Source: Gammaproteobacteria bacterium (lineage in GTDB: Bacteria; Pseudomonadota; Gammaproteobacteria; Thiohalospirales; Thiohalospiraceae). Taken from it: a stretch of DNA of 17,298 nucleotides. Shown here in pieces: positions 1 to 7,479 of this stretch. The stretch is from positions 1-17,298 of the forward strand of contig DRMK01000297.1 of the NCBI GenBank assembly GCA_011322575.1. The letters are read 5' to 3'. The position numbers and the translations under genes were made by a program. Each line of letters starts with the position of its first letter. The first letter of the stretch is position 1. The notes under the pieces were generated by a model. It made no database searches, was not told the DNA's origin, and saw only the letters and a list, made by a program, of their open reading frames with translations.

Positions 1-2
1 CT

Positions 3-812
3 GCCGGCGAGTGGGATGATGTCGGCTTGGAGGAGGAACTGGAGGAGTTCGAGACATCGGAGTCAGCGGCAGAAGCAGAGGACGAGGCCGATGAGATCAT
101 CGGCGAGGTCTTGGGGGAAGATGGAGGTGAGGAAGTGGCCGAAGCCGAAGCCTCCGGAGACGGATCCCAGGAGGAGGTCGAGTGGGATGCCGAAGAGTTC
201 GAAATGGAAGATGAGGGGCTCTCCGATAATTTCTCCCTGGAGGAGGAGCTGCTGGATGACACCACCGGCCAAGCGGATGACGAGGATACCGGTATAGACT
301 TTGAGTTGCCGGGCAAGGATGGCGTCAGCAAGGCCGCCGCTGCCGTAGGTGGGGCGGTGGCCGGGGCCGCAGGCGCGGTTGCTGCTGCGGGGGGGGATGT
401 TCTGGAGTTTACCCGGCCTGGCAGCAGTGCCGACGGCACGGGGGCCGGGGAGAGTGAATCAGCCACCGAGTCCGACGAACAGGAGGAACCGCTTGCGCAA
501 GAGGATGCCCTGCAGTCCGAAGCGGAACCGGCTGAGGCCGCCGCGGAAGAGGAGTTTGATCTCGTAGAAGAGGAGGTGAGCGAGGAGAGTGACACATCTT
601 TCCCCTCCTTCAGCGAATATGATGCCATGGCGGAGGACGAGGATCTGCTGGACGATGTGGACGAGATCGGCACCAAGCTGGACCTGGCCAGGGCGTATAT
701 AGACATGGGTGACTCCGAAGCTGCGCAAAGCATGCTGGACGAGGTAAAGCAGGATGGTGACGAGGCGCAGAAGCAGGAGGCCGACGAGCTGCTCAAACAG
801 CTGAGTGGCTGA
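3..812 (+). CDS. fimV: FimV, C-terminal part (5' end outside window)
   Basis: This is the C-terminal part of the FimV pilus/polar-organisation protein, an inner-membrane protein whose cytoplasmic tail supports type IV pilus assembly and polarity in gammaproteobacteria. The frame is open to the left edge, so the true start lies upstream and about 269 residues are visible. Most of them are very rich in Glu and Asp, as in the FimV cytoplasmic region. The last about 50 residues form the conserved FimV C-terminal TPR-like module, with the core KLDLARAYIDMGDSEAA followed by a second helix ending at the stop. Two oddities interrupt the acidic region: a 21-codon Ala/Gly/Val segment at 333-395, and a run of eight G at 389-396. 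The stop overlaps the GTG start of the next gene by 8 nt, suggesting translational coupling. Identification rests on the C-terminal module and on truA nearby. Confidence 0.88.
   Translation, partial: AGEWDDVGLEEELEEFETSESAAEAEDEADEIIGEVLGEDGGEEVAEAEASGDGSQEEVEWDAEEFEMEDEGLSDNFSLEEELLDDTTGQADDEDTGIDFELPGKDGVSKAAAAVGGAVAGAAGAVAAAGGDVLEFTRPGSSADGTGAGESESATESDEQEEPLAQEDALQSEAEPAEAAAEEEFDLVEEEVSEESDTSFPSFSEYDAMAEDEDLLDDVDEIGTKLDLARAYIDMGDSEAAQSMLDEVKQDGDEAQKQEADELLKQLSG
333..396 (+). repeat. Ala/Gly low-complexity stretch with G8 homopolymer in fimV
   Basis: Positions 333-395 encode 21 consecutive small residues, nearly all Ala, Gly or Val, in an otherwise acidic region. At its end lie eight consecutive G (389-396), spanning an Ala codon, two Gly codons and the first base of an Asp codon. 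Gain or loss of one G would remove the conserved FimV C-terminal module. Confidence 0.8.
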
Positions 813-1566
813 ACGGGCGGAGGAACAAATCGCGGAGCAGAGGACCGCCAGTCAGCCACGGGAAGGGGGAGCTTGGCTGGCAAGGTTTCGGTTTCACCCC
901 GTGATCAAGGTCAGCTGCTTCCTGGTGGTTGCGCTGTTTCTTACCCAGGCCCGCCTAGGTGGGGTGGTGATCACCCTGCTCGGATTGCTGGCGATGCGGG
1001 CTGCGGGGGTCGGTTTTGATCAGCGGCGCACATTGGCAATGTTGCGGCGCATGCGCTGGCTGCTGCTCTCCATCCTGATTGTCTATCTCTGGTTTACCCC
1101 GGGCGCCCCTCTCTTCGTCTTGCTGGGGCACTACTCTCCCACGTTGCAGGGCATGCAGTCAGGTTTGTTGCGGGTAGCCACCCTGATGCTCATCGCGGTT
1201 CTGGTGGTCCTCCTGCTTCAGTCCACCAGTCGCTCCGATCTGATTGGCGCCATTCGCTGGCTGGCCGCTCCGTTGCGTTTGCTGGGGGTGGACAACTCCC
1301 GGCTCGCCCTGCGTATCTCCCTGATCCTGGACAGCGTGGAGGAGATCCAGCCGCTGCTGCGGCGTCAGATGGAGAATCTTCCTGGCCGCGGCGGGAGGCT
1401 GTCCCGCACGGGAGATTCCCTGGCGGGCCTGTTCCAGGCGGTGATCGAGCGGGCGGAGAGTCTGCCACGACGGCAGGTTACCGTTGCGGCGTTGCGCAGT
1501 CCCCCTCCCTGGCAGTGGCTCTGTCCGGTCGCTCTCCTGCTTCTGTTCGGCATGTTGGCCCGCTGA
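805..1566 (+). CDS. EcfT/CbiQ-like membrane protein (orphan energy-coupling T component)
   Basis: This 253-residue protein resembles the T (transmembrane coupling) component of energy-coupling-factor vitamin/metal importers, the CbiQ/EcfT family. Hydrophobic segments lie at about residues 31-48, 52-68, 85-107, 119-141 and 237-252. A family-like helix, LALRISLILDSVEEI, sits near 167-181, followed by a basic cytoplasmic stretch. In canonical EcfT, Ala-Arg-Gly motifs dock onto the ATPases. Here the expected region reads ERAESLPRRQ then AALRS, so the motif looks degenerate. No ATPase (EcfA/CbiO) or substrate-binding S component is encoded nearby. The GTG start lies inside the fimV stop region (8-nt overlap) with no clear Shine-Dalgarno, so translation is probably coupled. 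truA follows after 21 nt. Fold assignment is fairly secure; substrate and even transport activity are unknown. Confidence 0.72.
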   Translation: MAERAEEQIAEQRTASQPREGGAWLARFRFHPVIKVSCFLVVALFLTQARLGGVVITLLGLLAMRAAGVGFDQRRTLAMLRRMRWLLLSILIVYLWFTPGAPLFVLLGHYSPTLQGMQSGLLRVATLMLIAVLVVLLLQSTSRSDLIGAIRWLAAPLRLLGVDNSRLALRISLILDSVEEIQPLLRRQMENLPGRGGRLSRTGDSLAGLFQAVIERAESLPRRQVTVAALRSPPPWQWLCPVALLLLFGMLAR

Positions 1567-1587
1567 CGGGCGATTGCGGAGGGATCG

Positions 1588-2358
1588 GTGCGGCTCGCCA
1601 TGGGCGTTGAATATGATGGCAGCCGGTTCTCTGGCTGGCAGGTCCAGAATGGGCAACGAACCGTGCAGGGTGCGGTGCAGGAGGCACTGTCCAGGGTGGC
1701 GGACCGGCCAGTGGAGGTGGCGTGCGCGGGGCGCACCGACGCCGGGGTCCATGCCACTGGCCAGGTGATTCATTTCGATACCGTGGCGCAGCGCAGCGCC
1801 CGCTCCTGGGTGTTCGGCGCCAACGCCAACCTACCCAAGGAGGTGGCGATCCTTTGGGTAAAAGAGGTGGACGATTCGTTTCACGCCCGTTTTTCGGCAG
1901 AGCGCCGGCGTTACCGCTATATCATTTTCAACCGCCCCATACGCCCCACCTTTCTCGCCGGGCGGATCTCTTGGGAGTACCGGCCGCTGGATGAGCGGCG
2001 TATGAACCAGGCGGCGCGTTATCTGCTGGGAGAGCACGATTTCAGCGCCTACCGGGCGGTGGCCTGCCAGGCGGCCAGTCCGGTGCGTACGGTGTATCGG
2101 TTGCAGGTGACCAGGAAGGGGGAACTGCTCTACCTGGATGTGGAGGCAAATGCGTTCCTGCATCACATGGTACGCAACATGGCCGGGGTGCTGATGGCCA
2201 TAGGTGCCGGTGAGAGATCTCCGGAGTGGGCCCGGGAGGTCCTGGAGACGGGGGATCGGCGGCTTGGTGGGGTGACGGCGCCCGCGCAGGGGCTCTATCT
2301 TGCAGGCGTGAGCTATCCGGACAGGTACCATCTGCCTGATTCGGTGCTACCGTGCTGA
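1588..2358 (+). CDS. truA: tRNA pseudouridine(38-40) synthase TruA
   Basis: TruA converts uridines 38-40 in the anticodon stem-loop of many tRNAs to pseudouridine. The protein is 256 residues, close to the usual family size. It opens with the typical VEYDGSRFSGWQ strand and carries the catalytic motif CAGRTDAGVHATGQV with the nucleophile Asp51. Later conserved pieces include FHARFSAERRRYRY and, near the C-terminus, FLHHMVRNMAGVL. The GTG start at 1588 is preceded by GGAGGG (1578-1583) at good spacing. The gene sits 21 nt after the EcfT-like gene and 9 nt before miaA. In many gammaproteobacteria truA is followed by trpF; here it is followed by miaA, joining two tRNA-modification genes. Confidence 0.97.
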   Translation: MRLAMGVEYDGSRFSGWQVQNGQRTVQGAVQEALSRVADRPVEVACAGRTDAGVHATGQVIHFDTVAQRSARSWVFGANANLPKEVAILWVKEVDDSFHARFSAERRRYRYIIFNRPIRPTFLAGRISWEYRPLDERRMNQAARYLLGEHDFSAYRAVACQAASPVRTVYRLQVTRKGELLYLDVEANAFLHHMVRNMAGVLMAIGAGERSPEWAREVLETGDRRLGGVTAPAQGLYLAGVSYPDRYHLPDSVLPC

Positions 2359-2367
2359 CTGGTTCTG

Positions 2368-3315
2368 ATGAGTGATCGCCTGCCAACCGCCATTCTGCTG
2401 ATGGGGCCGACCGCTTCCGGCAAGAGCGAGCTGGCGCTGCGTCTGGCCCGGGATCTGCCGTGCGAGATCGTGAGCGTCGATTCCGCCATGGTGTATCGTG
2501 GTCTGGATATAGGAACCGCAAAGCCGGATCCGGAGACGCTGCGCCGCGTTCCGCACCGGCTGATCGATATCCGCGATCCCTCCCAACCCTACTCGGTAGC
2601 GCAGTTCCGGGAGGATGCCCTCTCCTGGATGGAGAAGATCGACTCCGCCGGCCGCGTTCCGTTACTGGTGGGCGGAACCATGCTCTACTTCAACGCCTTG
2701 CAGTACGGGATCTCCCGGCTTCCCGCGGCCGATCCGGAGCTGCGTGCACAGCTGGATGCGCAGGCGGCCCGGTACGGCTGGCACTCCATGCACGCGCGTC
2801 TGGCGGAGGTGGATCCCGTCTCCGCGGCACGGATCCATCCCAACGATCCGCAGCGCATCCAGCGTGCGCTGGAGGTATATCGGTTGACCGGGCGCAGCTT
2901 GAGCGAACACCACCGGGCGCAGCGAAGGGAGCCGCCGCCCTGCCGGCTGTTGAAGATCGGAGTCATGCCGGCGGGGAGGAGCGAGCTGCACCAACGTATC
3001 GAGCGGCGGCTGCATGTCATGCTGGAGCAGGGATTCGTGGATGAGGTGAGAGGATTGCGGCAGCGCGGGGATCTGGGGCCTGAACTTCCCGCCATGCGCG
3101 CGGTCGGATATCGGCAGGTCTGGTCCTACCTGGACGGCGAGTGCAGCCACGCCGAGATGGTACAGGGTGCGCTGGTTGCGACGCGCAGGTTCGCCCGGCG
3201 CCAACTCACCTGGCTGCGGGCGGAGCCGGGAGTTCGGTGGTTTGAAAGTGGTCATGCGGCGCTCTACTCCCGCCTGCGGCGCTTTCTGGCCGACAACGGC
3301 GTGCGTGCGGAGTGA
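2368..3315 (+). CDS. miaA: tRNA dimethylallyltransferase MiaA
   Basis: MiaA transfers a dimethylallyl group from DMAPP to N6 of adenosine 37 in tRNAs reading UNN codons, the first step toward ms2i6A. The 315-residue protein has the P-loop GPTASGKS at residues 13-20 and the motif SVDSAMVYRGLDIGTAKP, with Asp38 the likely catalytic base. It also has HRLIDIRDP, LVGGTMLYFNAL and the tRNA-contacting HPNDPQRIQRALEVYRLTG region, plus AVGYRQVWSYLDG toward the C-terminus. The ATG at 2368 lies 9 nt after the truA stop with only a weak ribosome-binding site. Usually mutL precedes miaA; here truA does. hfq follows after 191 nt, a common miaA-hfq arrangement. Confidence 0.97.
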   Translation: MSDRLPTAILLMGPTASGKSELALRLARDLPCEIVSVDSAMVYRGLDIGTAKPDPETLRRVPHRLIDIRDPSQPYSVAQFREDALSWMEKIDSAGRVPLLVGGTMLYFNALQYGISRLPAADPELRAQLDAQAARYGWHSMHARLAEVDPVSAARIHPNDPQRIQRALEVYRLTGRSLSEHHRAQRREPPPCRLLKIGVMPAGRSELHQRIERRLHVMLEQGFVDEVRGLRQRGDLGPELPAMRAVGYRQVWSYLDGECSHAEMVQGALVATRRFARRQLTWLRAEPGVRWFESGHAALYSRLRRFLADNGVRAE

Positions 3316-3318
3316 GTA

Positions 3319-3327
3319 TGTTATACT
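3319..3327 (+). promoter_or_regulatory. Putative extended -10 promoter for hfq-hflX
   Basis: Immediately after the miaA stop the sequence reads TG-T-TATACT, an extended -10 element with a near-consensus hexamer at 3322-3327. No good -35 is seen 16-18 nt upstream, which is acceptable for extended -10 promoters. Initiation near 3334 would give an hfq leader of about 170 nt. E. coli has hfq promoters upstream of and within miaA; this site is inferred from sequence only. Confidence 0.45.
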
Positions 3328-3359
3328 GGAGAAAAGACAGGGACAGTCGATAGAGGTCG

Positions 3360-3389
3360 GGCGCCAGGGCTGTAACGGCACCCGGCGCC
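3360..3389 (+). other. GC-rich stem-loop in the hfq leader
   Basis: GGCGCC (3360-3365), a bulged A, and GGG (3367-3369) can pair with CCC (3381-3383) and GGCGCC (3384-3389). This gives a 9-bp stem with an 11-nt loop. No clear T tract follows, so it is either a weak or factor-assisted terminator after miaA or a structured element in the hfq 5' leader. Nothing else recognisable is seen in the 191-nt gap apart from the promoter and the hfq ribosome-binding site. Confidence 0.45.
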
Positions 3390-3506
3390 GTGGTTAGTTA
3401 TGGTGGAGGAGGCGGTCCATCGTCCCTCCGGTAAGTCGAGTGTTTTCAGGTCCGGAAGGTTCCTGGAGGTTGGTGAACACGATAACAAACAAAAAGGAGA
3501 ACTGGC

Positions 3507-3764
3507 ATGGCTAAAGGCCAAGCATTGCAAGATCCTTACCTGAACGCCCTGCGCAAGGAGCGGGTACCGGTTTCCATCTATCTGGTAAACGGCATCAAGC
3601 TCCAGGGGCAGATCGAATCGTTCGATCAGTTCGTGGTACTGCTGAAGAATACCGTCAACCAGATGGTGTACAAGCATGCCATTTCTACCGTGGTCCCGGC
3701 GCGCAACATCCGCCTGCCTGTTACGCCTTCGGATGAAGGGAGCATGGCGCCTGGCAACTCCTGA
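3507..3764 (+). CDS. hfq: RNA chaperone Hfq
   Basis: Hfq forms a hexameric Sm-like ring that binds small RNAs and mRNAs and promotes their pairing. The protein has 85 residues and matches the family from the first residue (MAKGQALQDPYLNALRKERV). The proximal-face residues Gln8, Asp9, Phe42 and the YKHA motif (Tyr55-Lys56-His57) are all present, as is an Arg/Lys-rich rim at residues 16-19 (R-K-E-R). The Sm2 motif is YKHAISTVVP. The C-terminal tail after residue about 70 is short compared with the 102-residue E. coli protein. The ATG at 3507 has a good Shine-Dalgarno, AAGGAGAA, shortly upstream. hflX begins 11 nt after the stop. Confidence 0.98.
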   Translation: MAKGQALQDPYLNALRKERVPVSIYLVNGIKLQGQIESFDQFVVLLKNTVNQMVYKHAISTVVPARNIRLPVTPSDEGSMAPGNS

Positions 3765-3775
3765 GGCGGCACTGC

Positions 3776-5116
3776 TTGTTTGAGCGCCCGGAAGGGGGTG
3801 AGCGAGCGGTTCTGGTTCACCTCGAGTTTCCCGATGACAAGCAGCGTGAAGCTTTGGCTGAGTTCCGGGAGCTGGTCGAGGCCTCCGGCGCGGTGCCGGT
3901 CTCGGTGGTCACCGGTAGCCGGCGGGTTCCCGATCCCAAATATTTCATCGGTAGCGGCAAGGCGGAGCAGATCCGCCAGCTCGTCGCGCACGACGGGAAG
4001 GTGGATCTGGTTCTGTTCAACCACGCCCTCTCTCCGGCCCAGGAGCGCAACCTGGAGAGGCTTTTCAACTGCCGGGTGCTGGACCGCACCGGTCTGATCC
4101 TGGACATATTTGCCCAGAGGGCGCGTTCCCACGAGGGCAAGCTGCAGGTGGAGCTGGCCCAGCTGCGTCATATCTCCACCCGCCTGGTACGGGGGTGGAC
4201 CCACCTGGAGCGGCAGAAGGGAGGAATCGGGCTGCGTGGCCCCGGCGAGACCCAGCTGGAAACCGACCGGAGGTTGCTGGGGGAGCGCATCAAGCATCTC
4301 AGGCGGCGCCTGGAGAAGGTAAGGCATCAGCGGGAGCAGGGGCGCCGTTCACGCCGCCGCGCAGAGGTTGCCACGGTTTCCCTGGTCGGATACACCAACG
4401 CCGGGAAGTCCAGCCTGTTCAACCGGCTTACCCGGTCCGAGGTCTATGCCGCGGACCAGCTGTTCGCCACGCTGGATCCCACTCTCAGGCAGCTGGAACT
4501 GGGGAGTGGCTGTAGTGCGGTGCTGGCGGATACGGTCGGCTTCATCCGCCATCTTCCCCACGATCTGGTAGCCGCCTTTCGCTCCACGCTGCAGGAGAGC
4601 CGTGATGCGCAGCTATTGCTGCATGTGGTGGATGCCAGTGATCCCCTGCGTCATGAGAAGATCGAGCAGGTCAATCTGGTGCTGAAAGAGATCGGCGCGG
4701 AGCAGGTTCCGCAAATCGAGGTTTATAATAAGATCGATTTGCTGGATAATGTGACGCCGCGTGTCGAACGGGACCAGCGGGGATTGGTGCGGCGCGTATG
4801 GCTGTCGGCTCTCGGCGGCGAGGGGCTGGACCTGGTGCGCGGTGCCGTGGAGGAGCGCCTGGCGGGCGAACGGCGCCGCTACCGGTTGCGGATCCCCCCC
4901 TCCCAGGGGCGGCTGCGCGCCCTGCTCTACGAGTGGGGAGCGGTGATCGAGGAGCAGGAGGACAGTTCTGGCGGCTGGGTACTGGTGGCGCAGGTGGATG
5001 GAAGGCAGAAGGGGTTGTTGCAGCGGGTGGATGGTTTCGGACGGTTCGAGCCGCTCTTCCATGATGCCACGGTCGCCAGGGGAACCGGAGACGGGCGGGA
5101 ATCGCCGGGATTGTAA
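3776..5116 (+). CDS. hflX: Ribosome-associated GTPase HflX
   Basis: HflX is a GTPase that binds the 50S subunit and splits stalled or hibernating ribosomes, notably under heat stress. The 446-residue protein begins at TTG (3776), with GAGG (3763-3766) 9 nt upstream. This start gives the family-typical MFERPEGGERAVLVHLEF. The N-terminal HflX domain includes HALSPAQERNLERL, RTGLILDIFAQRA and the GGIGLRGPGETQLETDRR segment. The G domain has G1 GYTNAGKSS (205-213), G3 DTVGF from residue 252, and G4 NKID (318-321). A basic coiled-coil-like linker (RRRLEKVRHQREQGRRSRRRA) joins the two parts. It lies between hfq and hflK, the standard gammaproteobacterial order. The rare TTG start probably limits expression. 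Confidence 0.97.
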   Translation: MFERPEGGERAVLVHLEFPDDKQREALAEFRELVEASGAVPVSVVTGSRRVPDPKYFIGSGKAEQIRQLVAHDGKVDLVLFNHALSPAQERNLERLFNCRVLDRTGLILDIFAQRARSHEGKLQVELAQLRHISTRLVRGWTHLERQKGGIGLRGPGETQLETDRRLLGERIKHLRRRLEKVRHQREQGRRSRRRAEVATVSLVGYTNAGKSSLFNRLTRSEVYAADQLFATLDPTLRQLELGSGCSAVLADTVGFIRHLPHDLVAAFRSTLQESRDAQLLLHVVDASDPLRHEKIEQVNLVLKEIGAEQVPQIEVYNKIDLLDNVTPRVERDQRGLVRRVWLSALGGEGLDLVRGAVEERLAGERRRYRLRIPPSQGRLRALLYEWGAVIEEQEDSSGGWVLVAQVDGRQKGLLQRVDGFGRFEPLFHDATVARGTGDGRESPGL

Positions 5117-5187
5117 CTGTTCGGGCGAATTGCGGGATTTCAGGGGTAACCGGGTAGTTGCCCAGGATTTGGCGAGCGGAGTCTATA

Positions 5188-6363
5188 ATGGCCTGGAATG
5201 AACCAGGGGGTTCCAAGGGGAAGGATCCTTGGGGAGGTGGAAGCGAACAGGGCCCACCCGACCTCGACGAGATATTGAAAAAGCTGCGGGAGAAGTTCGG
5301 CGGCCTGTTTGGCGGCCGGGGAGGGGACGGTGCAGGTGGCTCCGGCGCACCCCAGGCGGGCCCCATGGGGATCGCCGCGGTAATCGGCGCCTTGCTGCTG
5401 TTCTGGGCGCTGTCGGGGATCTACATCGTGGACGAGGGGAAACGGGGCGTGGTCACCCAGTTTGGCGCGTTCCACGATATTACGGGTCCCGGTCCGCACT
5501 GGCATGCGCGTTTCATCCAGAGCGTGGAGAAGGTCAACGTGGATCAGATCCGCAGTGTCGAGCTGGGCTTCGACAGCCGCAGCGAGTCCATAATGCTCAC
5601 CCAGGATGAGAACATAATCGAGGTCAAGCTGTCCCTGCAGTACAAGGTAAAGGATGCGCGTAACTACCTGTTCAACGTGCGCGATCCCGATTCGGTGCTG
5701 CGCCAGGCGGCGGAGAGCGCCATCCGTGAGGTGGTGGGCAAGAGCACTCTGGACAAGGTCATTACCACCGGACGGACCGAGATTGCGGCCAGCACCATGA
5801 GGCTGCTGCAGCAGATTCTGGATCACTACAAGGTCGGGCTGGAGCTTACCAGCGTCAACATGCAGAAGGCCCAGGCCCCCGAGCAGGTGCAGGATGCCTT
5901 TGCAGATGCGGTTAAGGCGCGCGAGGATGAGCAGCGTCTCAAGAACGAGGCCGAGGCCTATGCCAACGATATACTGCCCAAGGCACGTGGCGCGGCGGCG
6001 CGGCGTGTGGAGGAGGCCAACGCCTACAAGGCCAAGGTGATTGCCGAGGCGGAGGGTGAAGCGGCCCGTTTCGAAAGCATCCTGGCGGAGTACAAGCAGG
6101 CTCCGGAGGTAACCCGGGAGCGTCTCTATCTGGATGCCATGGAGGCGGTGATGCGGCGCAGCAGCACGGTGATGGTGGATGTGGAGGGTGGCAACAACCT
6201 GCTCTATCTGCCGCTGGATCAGATCCTGAAGCGCCAGCTGCCGGGTGAGTACGGCAACGGCTTGGGTCTGCCTTCGCCACCGCTGCTGCCTTCGACTCCC
6301 CCCTCCGTCAAGGAGAGCGGCAAGCGGATCCGTGACAACCTGCGCAATCGGGAGGTGCGCTGA
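5188..6363 (+). CDS. hflK: FtsH protease modulator HflK (SPFH/prohibitin family)
   Basis: HflK pairs with HflC in a large SPFH (band 7) assembly on the periplasmic side of the inner membrane, enclosing and modulating the FtsH protease. The start is set at ATG 5188 because HflK typically begins MAWNEPG; a TTG 30 nt upstream only adds unconserved residues. GCGGAG lies just upstream as ribosome-binding site. The 391-residue protein has a conserved N-terminal GPPDLDEILKKL motif, a Gly-rich linker (about 38-60) and one membrane helix (about 61-81). The SPFH domain and a long Ala/Glu-rich coiled coil with the ARGAAARRVEEANAYKAK segment follow. Its stop overlaps the hflC start (TGATG), so the two subunits are probably made in balanced amounts. 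Confidence 0.97.
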   Translation: MAWNEPGGSKGKDPWGGGSEQGPPDLDEILKKLREKFGGLFGGRGGDGAGGSGAPQAGPMGIAAVIGALLLFWALSGIYIVDEGKRGVVTQFGAFHDITGPGPHWHARFIQSVEKVNVDQIRSVELGFDSRSESIMLTQDENIIEVKLSLQYKVKDARNYLFNVRDPDSVLRQAAESAIREVVGKSTLDKVITTGRTEIAASTMRLLQQILDHYKVGLELTSVNMQKAQAPEQVQDAFADAVKAREDEQRLKNEAEAYANDILPKARGAAARRVEEANAYKAKVIAEAEGEAARFESILAEYKQAPEVTRERLYLDAMEAVMRRSSTVMVDVEGGNNLLYLPLDQILKRQLPGEYGNGLGLPSPPLLPSTPPSVKESGKRIRDNLRNREVR

Positions 6364-7238
6364 TGGCCAATGTCAAGACAGCCTCGCTGGTCATCCTGCT
6401 GCTGGGAGGGATCCTGCTGTCCATGTCCCTCTTCACCGTGCATGAGCGGGAGTACGCCATCCTGTTCCGGCTGGGCGAGATCGTTCGCTCCGACTACGAG
6501 CCGGGACTCCATTTCAAGACGCCGCTGATCAACAACGTGCGCAAGTTCGACCGGCGGGTGCTGGTGCTGGATGCGCGCCCCGAGCTGTTTCTCACCAGCG
6601 AGAAGAAAAACCTCAATGTGGATTACTTCGTGGAGTGGCGCATCAAGGATGTGCGGCGCTACTATACCGCGGTGGGCGGGCAGGAGAGTCAGGCCCTGCA
6701 GCGCCTGTCGCGCATCATAAACGACGGCATGCTGGCCGAGTTCGCGAAACGCACCATTCAGGAGGTGGTCTCCGGCGAGCGGGCCAAGATTATGGACATA
6801 GTGCAGAAGATGGCCAACCAGCAGGCGCAGGTGTTCGGGGTAGAGGTGGTGGATGTGCGCATAAAGCGCATCGATCTGCCACCGGAGGTGAGCACCTCGG
6901 TCTATCAGCGCATGCGTGCCGAACGCACCAGGGTGGCCAAGGAGTTGCGCTCCCGCGGCGCCGAGGCTGCAGAGCGGATCCGCGCCGATGCCGATCGTCA
7001 ACGTACTGTCATTTTGGCCGAGGCCTATCGTGAATCGGAGCGGATCCGCGGTGAGGGAGATGCCAAGGCGGCTGACATCTATGCCAGCGCCTATCAGAAG
7101 GATCCGGAATTCTACTCCCTGTACCGCAGCCTGAACGCTTACCGGGAGACCTTCCAGAGCAAGGACGATCTTCTGATCCTCGAGCCGGATTCAGATTTCT
7201 TCAAGTATTTCAAAGATGCCCGGGCCGGCAAGCAGTGA
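6363..7238 (+). CDS. hflC: FtsH protease modulator HflC (SPFH/prohibitin family)
   Basis: HflC is the partner of HflK in the membrane complex that regulates FtsH. The 291-residue protein has one N-terminal membrane segment (about 8-26), then the typical VHEREYAILFRLGEI entry into the SPFH domain and GLHFKTPLINNVRKFDRRVL. Later come VVDVRIKRIDLPPEV and a charged coiled coil (RMRAERTRVAKELRSRG, EAYRESERIRGEGDAKA). The C-terminus ends with LLILEPDSDFFKYF, usual for HflC. The ATG at 6363 shares one base with the hflK stop, and GGAGGTG (6351-6357) is a strong Shine-Dalgarno inside hflK. A DUF2065 gene follows after 42 nt. Confidence 0.97.
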   Translation: MANVKTASLVILLLGGILLSMSLFTVHEREYAILFRLGEIVRSDYEPGLHFKTPLINNVRKFDRRVLVLDARPELFLTSEKKNLNVDYFVEWRIKDVRRYYTAVGGQESQALQRLSRIINDGMLAEFAKRTIQEVVSGERAKIMDIVQKMANQQAQVFGVEVVDVRIKRIDLPPEVSTSVYQRMRAERTRVAKELRSRGAEAAERIRADADRQRTVILAEAYRESERIRGEGDAKAADIYASAYQKDPEFYSLYRSLNAYRETFQSKDDLLILEPDSDFFKYFKDARAGKQ

Positions 7239-7280
7239 GGAATCTCCCGGTTCCGGGCGTTCTGACGAGGAGCGCGCCGG

Positions 7281-7469
7281 ATGTGGCAAGATCTGCTGAC
7301 AGCAGCCGCCCTGGTACTGGTCATCGAGGGGATACTGCCGTTTGCCAATCCGGAAGGGTATCGCCGCGCCCTGCAGCTGATGGTGGAGCAGGAGGACCGC
7401 GTCCTGCGCATCGGCGGCCTGGTCAGCATGCTGCTGGGGGCGGTGCTGGTCTTTCTGATAAGGAACTGA
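7281..7469 (+). CDS. DUF2065 small inner-membrane protein (YjeT-like)
   Basis: This is a 62-residue hydrophobic protein of the DUF2065 family, to which E. coli YjeT belongs. Two membrane helices are seen, at about residues 4-21 and 42-60. They are joined by a charged loop with the family-like LPFANPEGYRRALQLM segment. A ribosome-binding site AGGAG (7268-7272) precedes the ATG by 8 nt. It is regularly found between hflC and purA or hisZ in gammaproteobacteria, which suggests a link to the HflKC/FtsH membrane complex; the function is not established. hisZ starts 10 nt after the stop. Confidence 0.9.
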   Translation: MWQDLLTAAALVLVIEGILPFANPEGYRRALQLMVEQEDRVLRIGGLVSMLLGAVLVFLIRN

Positions 7470-7479
7470 GTACTGCCGC

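Noticed and set aside
5158..5187. TTG start for hflK
   Set aside because: It adds ten residues not expected in the family, whereas ATG 5188 gives the typical MAWN start.
5184..5189. TATAAT directly at the hflK start
   Set aside because: It overlaps the ATG and would start RNA inside the gene; no -35 at 16-18 nt is present (TTGCCC is 20 nt away).
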